Source: Sergeia podlipaevii (lineage: Eukaryota; Euglenozoa; Kinetoplastea; Trypanosomatida; Trypanosomatidae). From it: a stretch of DNA of 38,715 nucleotides. Below, one piece after another: positions 1 through 6,994 of this stretch. The position numbers and the translations under genes are program-made. The stretch covers positions 1 through 38,715 of the forward strand of contig JASANZ010002045.1 of assembly GCA_030849805.1 (NCBI GenBank). Direction: 5' to 3'. The notes under the pieces were generated by a model. That model saw only the letters and a program-made list of their open reading frames with translations, was not told where the DNA came from and searched no databases. The number at the start of each line of letters is the position of its first letter. Position 1 is the first letter of the stretch.

Positions 1-175
1 CTCTGGCATACACCTGTGCACTCGCCTGCACACCCATATACACATCTGCTGAGCGCCTGAGTCTCAGCAGCATAGATCTCACTCATATACTTATATAACA
101 AGAGAGGAACCTAAAAAAAGAAGAAAAAAAAGGAGAAGGAAGCTTCCAGTGCCAAGTGACAGCAACAGTGCAAAG

Positions 176-214
176 CTCTCTCTCTCTCCCTCTCTTTACA
201 CGCAATACTTAAAG
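176..214 (+). promoter_or_regulatory. Pyrimidine tract and likely trans-splice acceptor for RFC1
   Basis: A CT-repeat tract (176-197) is followed by the first AG at 213-214, only five bases before the RFC1 ATG at 220. Tract plus first AG is the usual kinetoplastid spliced-leader acceptor layout. The preceding 1-175 holds A-rich and mixed sequence in which I see no gene; it is probably spacer. Confidence 0.55.
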
Positions 215-219
215 GCAAA

Positions 220-2025
220 ATGGCCGCCACACCAGCAGCTCCTACCCCTAAAGTAAATGGGATGCTTTGGGCGGACAAGTACAAGCCTCAGTCAATCGAC
301 CAGATGTGCTACCCTGTGTGCGCTAACAAACTGAAGGCGTGGATAGAGAACTTTGAGCCGGCGGGCACTGGCGACCCCAAGAAGCCCCGTGCTGTGCTGC
401 TCTCTGGCCCGCCCGGAATTGGCAAGACCACCACTGTTTACGTGGTTGCCCGGGAACTAGGGCGGACTGTCATCGAGTACAACGCGAGTGACTTCCGAAG
501 TCGCAAGTCGCTCAACGAGAACGTGTCGAGCGTTACGGGAAACCGTACTTTCTCTACCGCAGCCACGTCTTACACGCGCGCTATTCTTCTCATGGATGAG
601 GTGGATGGATGTGACATTGGAGGTGTAGGAGCCGTCATTGAGATGATCAAGACCACCACTATGCCAATCCTTTGCACGTGCAACGACCGCTTCCATCCTA
701 AGTTGCGCTCTTTGCTGAACTACGTCGAGGATATGCGCTTCTCGCGTCCTCCATGCAATATCGTTGCGAACTACCTTTGTGACCGCGTACTTGCGCGTGA
801 AGGCATTCAGCTCTCGAAGCCGCTTCTGCAGGATATCATTAAACGTTCGGGTAGTGACATCCGCAACATGCTCAACAATCTTCAGGTATGGTGCCTTGGG
901 AAGCGTTCTCTGGAACAGCGGCAGCTCGCGGAGTGCGCGGTGCAGTCTGGCAAGAACGGCGATGTTGGTCTCTTCGAAGGCGCAGAGTACTTTCTGCTCC
1001 AGGGCACCTCACATGGCGAGCGACACACCATTGATGAGATGCAGACGTGCTATTACAACAGCGACCTCATCGATATGTTTGTGCAAGAGAACTACATTCA
1101 CTTCAATCCGCAGCCAGTGGACGGGCGTGACTGGCTTGGCGCCGTTGCGAGTGCGGCCTCGTGCATCTCTCGTAGTGACGCCGCTCAGCGTATGATGTAC
1201 TTGGAGCAGAACTGGTCTGTCTCTCGCATGCACATGCTGTGCTCAAGCATTGCCCCGTGCATCTACACCCGGGGTAAGTACGAGTCCTTCCTCACAGGGC
1301 AGCAGGTGTTTTTCGACCGACAGAGACCCATCAAATTTCCGACATGGCTCGGGAACAACTCGACTACCAACAAGAACAAGCGGCTGCTGCGGTGTATCAC
1401 GATGCAGGCCTCGAACCCAGTTAAGGGTATTAGTGGAAACCAGGAAGACGTAGTGCTTGACTACGCCCCGGAGGGGTGGGAGAGGCCCCTCACTGTGCCT
1501 CTAGTTGAGAAGGGCAAGGATGGTATTCCGGATGTCATTGCAATTATGGACCAGTACGGTCTCATGCGCGACGACTGGGACTTTATACAGGACGTCACGC
1601 ACTACAAGCGCTGCACTGCACCGGGTGCGGCGGCGCTAGCCTCCATCCCCACCGCCGTCAAGTCTGCCTTCACTCGTGAATTTAACAAGACCCACCGACT
1701 GGAGAGTTTTGCGAAGGGCACCTTGACGCGCATCGATAAAGGAGCAGCCGAGGTGGGACCTGAGGCGGCAGAACTTGCGGAAGAGGAGGAAGGCAGCCCC
1801 ACGCAGGCAATCGCAGGGGTAATCATAGGAGCTGGCAAGAAGAAGCCAGCGGCGAAGGCAAGTGCGAAGAATCCCGCGGGCAAGGTAGCGAGCAAGAAGG
1901 CTGCGTCGCCAAGTCCAAAGACGGCCGTCAAGAAGTCCGCTGCGAAGAGGGGTGCCAAGCGCAAACGTGAAGAAGAGAGCAGCGAGTCTGATTCCTTCAT
2001 TGTTAGTGATAGCGATAGTGACTGA
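220..2025 (+). CDS. RFC1: Replication factor C subunit 1 (clamp-loader large subunit), short form
   Basis: This 601-residue protein should be the large subunit of the clamp loader that opens PCNA and loads it on primed DNA in the nucleus. An AAA+ module fills the N-terminal half: Walker A GPPGIGKT at residues 63-70, the RFC-box stretch EYNASDFRSR near 87-96, and Walker B LLMDEVDG at 123-130. This NASD(F)RS form and the VDG after Walker B are typical of RFC1 rather than RFC2-5. The RFC1-type C-terminal helical domain follows (about 330-490). The tail is Lys/Ala-rich and ends in a Ser/Asp-rich acidic stretch, probably nuclear targeting or regulatory. Yeast and human RFC1 are about 860 and 1150 residues; the N-terminal BRCT and DNA-binding region is absent here. 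The ATG at 220 is the first after the splice-acceptor candidate, so a missed N-terminus is unlikely. Confidence 0.93.
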   Translation: MAATPAAPTPKVNGMLWADKYKPQSIDQMCYPVCANKLKAWIENFEPAGTGDPKKPRAVLLSGPPGIGKTTTVYVVARELGRTVIEYNASDFRSRKSLNENVSSVTGNRTFSTAATSYTRAILLMDEVDGCDIGGVGAVIEMIKTTTMPILCTCNDRFHPKLRSLLNYVEDMRFSRPPCNIVANYLCDRVLAREGIQLSKPLLQDIIKRSGSDIRNMLNNLQVWCLGKRSLEQRQLAECAVQSGKNGDVGLFEGAEYFLLQGTSHGERHTIDEMQTCYYNSDLIDMFVQENYIHFNPQPVDGRDWLGAVASAASCISRSDAAQRMMYLEQNWSVSRMHMLCSSIAPCIYTRGKYESFLTGQQVFFDRQRPIKFPTWLGNNSTTNKNKRLLRCITMQASNPVKGISGNQEDVVLDYAPEGWERPLTVPLVEKGKDGIPDVIAIMDQYGLMRDDWDFIQDVTHYKRCTAPGAAALASIPTAVKSAFTREFNKTHRLESFAKGTLTRIDKGAAEVGPEAAELAEEEEGSPTQAIAGVIIGAGKKKPAAKASAKNPAGKVASKKAASPSPKTAVKKSAAKRGAKRKREEESSESDSFIVSDSDSD

Positions 2026-2547
2026 AAGGTAGGTGTGAGTGGGTATGTAGGGACGTGTTGTTGATAAAGGCGTGAAAGTGGAAGGAGGAGAGGGCATTCC
2101 AAGGATTTTTTTAAAAGAAAACTGTGGATGCCTGTTTGTGCTTGGAGGGATGGCGGAGGATGGTGACGCTAATGAGCTGAAATGACCTACTGGAGCATTG
2201 TTACATGTGTCGGTGCTCGTAGGTGCCGAATATATATACATAAAGAGATATTTGTATACATGCTGATAATGGTAAATGTGAACTGGTCATATATAGTGAT
2301 GGTATAGGGGGTTGCATTATACACGGGAAGAAAGAGGGAGACTCTTCAATAACATCTTTTTTTTTTTTTAGTTTGCTACAATGCACTCTTCTCATCATGT
2401 TTTCCCTTTTTTTTTCTTATGAGTACCACATTTGCGCACATAGTTTCTTTTTTATCTTTTTTATCAAGCACGTGTGACACGTTGGACCGGTGCATTTTGA
2501 CTCACTTACATACATACCCACGCACACACAATCGCAACGGTTGCCAA
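2026..2547. other. Spacer RFC1 - hypothetical gene
   Basis: Likely RFC1 3' UTR plus the 5' region of the next gene. It holds T runs at about 2357-2370 and 2400-2417 and a third tract at 2444-2465. I see no additional gene or RNA. Confidence 0.6.
2444..2468 (+). promoter_or_regulatory. Pyrimidine tract and likely trans-splice acceptor
   Basis: The T-rich tract 2444-2465 is followed by AG at 2467-2468. No ATG occurs between this AG and 2548, so the first usable start is 2548. An ATG at 2419 lies upstream of this AG and would be removed from the mature mRNA. An alternative AG at 2442-2443 gives the same start. Confidence 0.5.
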
Positions 2548-4332
2548 ATGGTGAATGAAGCTCGCAATGGCAGTAGTCCTGATCCCCTTGACCACGTGCA
2601 AGTAGGTCCGCACCGCTTTCCTCTCTTTTCTCACCCGCTTTACAGAGTCCGCGCCTATGAAAACGCCTACGTAGAGGAAGCAGTAGAGGAGCAGCTACAG
2701 AACCCACAAATTATAGCGGCTCTCGAGGAGCTAGTTGAGCGCCTGCTTCATCAAGGACGGACAGGGGCCACAGCGCAGGATATCGAGGCTCTTCTTCAGC
2801 AGGAATTAGGCCTTCTAGAGGCGGACTTTAGTAGGGAGGCGGAGATAGCAACCCCTAGCACCGCAAGACCAGGAGATGTGCAACAGAACTGCTTGCCCAG
2901 AGGTAGCTATACGAGCATCAATGGCACTCCCTGGCAGACGTTGGTTCCAGCTCAGCAGCAGTGCACACATCTTAGCAGTCCCATACCTGCGTCAACTGGG
3001 GAAGGACGTCAAGGACAGAAGAATCCACATGCATCACAGCGACGGCCACCAGGACCTTTCTCGAGTCCACTAGTCACTGGCTTTAGCTCTCTTCAAGCAC
3101 AGGGCATAGGTAGCTCTCAAGTGAAGCATACACCGACAAGGCAGATGACGCTCACCTCCACTCCCGCAACAGCCATCAAAGGTAAAGTGGGACCTAGAAC
3201 CCCTGGACGTCTTCCGCCAATGCCTACTCTGAAGGACACCGCAACCAAGCATAGTCGTCTTGTGAAGGGCTTTGAGCCCACTGTTCTCACCACGCAGGGC
3301 ATGCATCTTGATCAGACAGAGCAACAAGAACACAACGAAGAAACCAAGAATGAAAAGTATGTGGAGTCCTTCTTCAACTTTGCCCCCTCCACATTCAGTG
3401 CTTGGGGACGTGCAGAACGCGCCGCCTCTATTGCGGCACAGAAGCATGGGACGTCCTCCCTGTCCTCCCACAGTAGCTCACAAAGACCTACAAATGGCTC
3501 TCAGAACAGCTTCTCCGCAGACTCCACAAACAAGACGCAGCTATGGCTGAGGCAGTACCAGCACCATCAACACGATGAGTATTTAAAATCTCTTCGTTGG
3601 AAAGAGGCCATGCGCACTGCTGTGTACTCACTGCTGCATTTGCGCGTGGTCGAGTCTGCGGTGGGCAGCAGCAGTAAAGGGACCGCCGTAGCACGAACTG
3701 GCATTACATTGAGCGACATTGGCAGAGCCAAGGCAGCACAGACCGCTGTGGATACTGAGAAGTTCAACGAGATGGATAACGGCACCTTTGAGGCTATGGA
3801 CGTCTTCATGGACGGCAATTCCTCGTGTCTACGCCGTCGCGTGCGTCCCACTGTGAATAAGATGACCCCGATGCAGCTCGCTACGCTGAGGCAGCAGCAG
3901 CAGCAGACAAAGGTAGGGTTGTCAGTACGGGGAGGCATGGCTCCGCCCAAGTCTGCTATGGAGGCTAAAGCACGGAGCGTTATTGCAGTTCACCGTCGCC
4001 AGCTTGTACTTGAGCAACAGGAATGGGAGAAAGGAGGGGGCATTGGAATTCGCTTGGATGCAGAGGCACGGAAGCCGCAGGAATCGCTGCTCAATGGTCA
4101 CCAGTGGTGTGAAGAAACGAACACGCGCAATGTTTCTGGCGGCGGTCGAGGACTCTCTTTCTCTCTGCATCATAAAATGACCAGTAGTGCACCGAGCCTG
4201 ATGCTCTCTAGTTTCAGTCGGGCGGTGGATCATGGTGCACCAGTACAAATAGCAGATAACGCTGAGGCTAGGTGGTCACGTGACGGTGCGCTGGATAAGG
4301 CCATGGAATCTGTGCATAACTCCTTTCTGTGA
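2548..4332 (+). CDS. Hypothetical protein, mostly low complexity, with a short helical N-terminal segment
   Basis: I do not recognise this 594-residue protein. Residues about 43-95 look like amphipathic helices rich in Glu, Leu and Gln, and are the only clearly ordered-looking N-terminal part. A second helix-rich segment lies around 325-420, after Ser/Thr/Pro/Gln-rich sequence. It is followed by a short polyglutamine run and another charged helix (about 475-500). No signal peptide, membrane segment or catalytic motif is visible. The frame is open upstream to an ATG at 2419, but those 43 extra residues are encoded by pyrimidine-tract sequence ahead of the likely splice acceptor, so I start at 2548. 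It is probably a real gene: the frame is long, the strand matches its neighbours, and a splice signal precedes it. Confidence 0.8.
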   Translation: MVNEARNGSSPDPLDHVQVGPHRFPLFSHPLYRVRAYENAYVEEAVEEQLQNPQIIAALEELVERLLHQGRTGATAQDIEALLQQELGLLEADFSREAEIATPSTARPGDVQQNCLPRGSYTSINGTPWQTLVPAQQQCTHLSSPIPASTGEGRQGQKNPHASQRRPPGPFSSPLVTGFSSLQAQGIGSSQVKHTPTRQMTLTSTPATAIKGKVGPRTPGRLPPMPTLKDTATKHSRLVKGFEPTVLTTQGMHLDQTEQQEHNEETKNEKYVESFFNFAPSTFSAWGRAERAASIAAQKHGTSSLSSHSSSQRPTNGSQNSFSADSTNKTQLWLRQYQHHQHDEYLKSLRWKEAMRTAVYSLLHLRVVESAVGSSSKGTAVARTGITLSDIGRAKAAQTAVDTEKFNEMDNGTFEAMDVFMDGNSSCLRRRVRPTVNKMTPMQLATLRQQQQQTKVGLSVRGGMAPPKSAMEAKARSVIAVHRRQLVLEQQEWEKGGGIGIRLDAEARKPQESLLNGHQWCEETNTRNVSGGGRGLSFSLHHKMTSSAPSLMLSSFSRAVDHGAPVQIADNAEARWSRDGALDKAMESVHNSFL

Positions 4333-4710
4333 AGTTGGTGTGGGCACGTGTACTGTAGTTGTTGCTTTGCTTTTTTTTTTTTCTCCGGCGATGCTTCTGG
4401 GTGTTTATTCATCTCAAGCATATATGTGTTTACTGTGTGTGAAAGAGAGGAGGGTTTGCATTTCCTCTTTTTTCTCTCTTTCGATTTTTATGTTCTCTCC
4501 TCCTGTTGCATGGATGTACATTACTTCACTTACGTACTTGAGCAAAGTACATAGAAATGGACACAACTCAAAGAGAAAAAAAAAAAATGAAGACCTACTA
4601 GTGGCTATTGCTCGGCAATCTACGGGTGAAAAAGTGTGTAATTGTAGTTCTTATGTCCAAAACTTGAAATGGTTCTTTTTTTTTTTTAAATGTTGTTGTT
4701 GTTTTCACTA

Positions 4711-4808
4711 TTCTTTCTTCTTCTTCTCTTCCTCCTATGTGGTGATTTATATATATATATATATATATATATTTCCTACACGGCGAAGGCAATATATTTC
4801 TAAAGCAG
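4711..4808 (+). promoter_or_regulatory. Pyrimidine tract, TA repeat and acceptor region for MND1
   Basis: The TTC/CTT tract at 4711-4737 is separated from the candidate AGs (4787-4788, 4804-4805, 4807-4808) by a TA repeat. No ATG lies between these AGs and 4881. Which AG is used cannot be decided from sequence. Confidence 0.45.
4749..4772. repeat. TA dinucleotide microsatellite, about 12 units
   Basis: An uninterrupted alternating T/A run sits between the pyrimidine tract and the splice acceptor candidates of MND1. Length polymorphism is likely. Confidence 0.9.
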
Positions 4809-4880
4809 ACGCAAACAGTGTGAAAGCAAACGAAAAATACAGACAGAGCAATAAAGGGGGGGGAGGGCAAGAATTGAACC

Positions 4881-6134
4881 ATGAACAAAGTATCTAAGAA
4901 GAAGGGTCTCTCCATGGATGAGAAAGTGGAGAAAATTGAGCGTTGGTTTGTCGCTCACCCATGCCCCTACACCCTCAAAGAGCTCATTGCACTCATTCCC
5001 AAAGCAACTGGTGTCATCTTTCAGAGCGTTGAGGAGTGCGTGGAACAACTTGTCTCTGAAGATCGAGTTCAGCAAGAGAAGGTTGGGGTTCACGCCCTTT
5101 TCTGGCGCTTTCCTCAGACAATGACACAGCAGCAGCAAAAAGCGAAATCGGGCGGCGGTACCGGCGGTGGTCCAAGATCCCTGACTGAGGCTCGAATGTC
5201 AGTGAAGGAGCTCGAGGCGAGAGCGGAAGCCCTCCGCGACAAGGTGGAGCAGCTGCAAGCAGCTGTTCAAGCATGCACGGAGGAAGTAGGCTCAGACGCA
5301 CAGGTCGAAGAGGACGGTCGCCAGTTGGCTGCCCTGGTCGCTACCAAGGTTGCTCTCCTGCAAGACAAGAAGCAGCTCGCAGCGGAAGATCCGGCGATGG
5401 CGATGACGCTCCAGCGCTCCACTGCTGTGGCGCTTGAGGCCGCCAACAGATGGACAGAAAACTTCTTTCTGATTGAACAGCACGTCACGGAAAAGATGGG
5501 GCAGAGTTGCCGTGAGCTGCGTGCCTCGCTAGAGGTGCCGCAGGAGTTGGACTTTATTGACGAAGACGTTAATGAAGAGAAGGATGATGATGATGAAGAG
5601 GCAGCAGCAGCAACAGCACAGGAAGAAGAAGACATCGGGGCCATCACTGTAGAAGAAGCTCTCACTGACATACTCAAACGCGGAGCTGCAAGCGTCACAC
5701 AAGCCGGCAAGGAAGCAGCCGCGCCTTCATCGCCAGTGTTGGTTCCAGGTGACATGGACTCTATACTTACCGCACTGGTTGAACAAAAAGAAGTGGTGTC
5801 AACAGAGTCTATTTCCTCCTCTCAGAAAGCGGCTGCTGCTCACACTAATGCGGAGGCAACACCTGGTATGGTTTTGTCAAAACCCAGGTCGTGTGCCAGT
5901 CGCAACGTAGCCAACCAATCATCAGCGGCAGCATCGAACTGTGACGCAGGCACCGCTTCTGCGGAAAATCTTACAGCTGTGGGCTCCTTTGCTGTTGGCA
6001 AGAATGAGAAGCGTACACGTGAAGTAGCAGAAGATATGGCAGCTGCCACTGCATGTGCATCACCTCTTAGAAAAGTCAGGCGCACAGCGACAAAAAACTT
6101 TGAAAAAAAAAAAAGAAATGAAATGAAAGGATAA
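4881..6134 (+). CDS. MND1: Meiotic nuclear division protein 1 (MND1) with extended acidic tail
   Basis: MND1 pairs with HOP2 and stimulates DMC1/RAD51 strand exchange in meiotic recombination. The 417-residue product opens with the family hallmark SKKKGLS and a winged-helix-like domain (about 15-78, ending in ALFWRFP). A coiled coil follows (about 105-180), then the conserved EAANRWTENFF segment near 190 and the PQELDFIDEDV motif that normally closes MND1. Family members are about 205-220 residues. Here roughly 190 more residues follow: an Asp/Glu-rich stretch, low-complexity Ala/Ser sequence, and a basic end that could be a nuclear signal. The start at 4881 is chosen over an in-frame ATG at 4914 because SKKKGLS lies between them. 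Homologues are known across eukaryotes and MND1/HOP2 are present in trypanosomatids. Confidence 0.92.
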   Translation: MNKVSKKKGLSMDEKVEKIERWFVAHPCPYTLKELIALIPKATGVIFQSVEECVEQLVSEDRVQQEKVGVHALFWRFPQTMTQQQQKAKSGGGTGGGPRSLTEARMSVKELEARAEALRDKVEQLQAAVQACTEEVGSDAQVEEDGRQLAALVATKVALLQDKKQLAAEDPAMAMTLQRSTAVALEAANRWTENFFLIEQHVTEKMGQSCRELRASLEVPQELDFIDEDVNEEKDDDDEEAAAATAQEEEDIGAITVEEALTDILKRGAASVTQAGKEAAAPSSPVLVPGDMDSILTALVEQKEVVSTESISSSQKAAAAHTNAEATPGMVLSKPRSCASRNVANQSSAAASNCDAGTASAENLTAVGSFAVGKNEKRTREVAEDMAAATACASPLRKVRRTATKNFEKKKRNEMKG

Positions 6135-6994
6135 TTTCAGTTGAAGCAAAACTTCATTGCGCTGCTTCAGGCAAGCGTAAAGTAATACTTTGATTGTGAT
6201 TACGTTTACTATTAACTCAGGCACAGATCCTTACAAGCAAGATTTTTTTATTATTCTTTTTTTATTTTATTTTTTAAGTTTTCATACGCACTTCCAACTT
6301 GGCTTGAAGAAGTGCATTGCCTATATCTCATTCTTTGCTATTCAATAGACATTATGATTATGACGCAACAAATAAATGTATGTATAGCGAGAGGGCTATA
6401 ATACCTCCTTTGTATCAATACGGAAAGTAGCCTGTACGCCCTCGTTTTCATGCGCGCGCCCATTTTCTCTTCTCTTGGTTTCCAGACGCGTTTAGATTCT
6501 ATTTGCTTTTACTCAAAATTGACATACTCTATATTCTTCTACTCGATTTGTTGTTGCTTTTTTTTTCTGATTTTAATGAGCGGTACATATATAAGCATCT
6601 GTGTATGCACATCAAACATCACTTGTGCCTCTCTTTGATATAATATATTCTTTCTTAGAAAGGATCACGTCATCTATCTATTTATCTTTTCGTGTGTAAA
6701 ATTCCACCGCCCCTCCCTCTCATAAACGCATAGGCTATATCTCTGGCAAACCCAGCGCACCTCTCATCTATAACTTCTTTTTTTTCTTTTCTTTTCCTCT
6801 CCCCTCTCTCTTCCGCTCTGCATCGTGGTGGGAGGGTTCTAGTGGGAAAAGGTTGAAATCAATCGGCGGCATTTAAGAGTGCTTTCTTGGGATTTTATAC
6901 AACCCCCCGCCCCCCCCCCACTCATACACAACTGTTTGCAGTCACGGTTGCCCTTGTAACATTTGTATATACATTACAGGTTGTAACACTCAGA
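6135..6994. other. Spacer MND1 - F-box/kelch gene
   Basis: At 860 bases this is among the longest spacers. It is AT-rich, with T runs at about 6243-6280 and 6559-6568, a long pyrimidine tract at 6774-6819, and a C run near 6904-6920. The only + strand frame of note (6450-6638) encodes Phe/Ile/Cys-rich simple sequence and is not credible as a gene. Confidence 0.6.
6774..6834 (+). promoter_or_regulatory. Pyrimidine tract and acceptor candidates for the F-box/kelch gene
   Basis: A 46-base, nearly pure C/T tract (6774-6819) is followed by AG at 6833-6834, with further AGs at 6841-6842, 6977-6978 and 6992-6993. No ATG occurs between 6834 and 6995, so every choice leads to the same start codon. 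Confidence 0.55.

Larger units (their letters stand above)
4333..4880. other. Spacer hypothetical gene - MND1
   Basis: Contains T runs near 4370-4382 and 4676-4687, a strong TTC-rich pyrimidine tract at 4711-4737, a TA dinucleotide repeat at 4749-4772, and a G run just before the MND1 start. A + strand frame across it (4280-4897) starts at GTG and is made of translated simple sequence. No gene seen. Confidence 0.6.

Noticed and set aside
2419..2547. Earlier ATG of the hypothetical gene
   Set aside because: It lies before the likely acceptor AG (2442-2468) and the encoded residues come from a T-rich tract.
4280..4897. A 205-codon + strand frame bridging the hypothetical gene and MND1
   Set aside because: It begins at GTG and encodes homopolymer runs plus the translated TA repeat; it is simple sequence, not a gene.
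6887..6994. N-terminal extension of the F-box/kelch frame with a hydrophobic stretch
   Set aside because: It begins at TTG within spacer sequence and contains no ATG before 6995.
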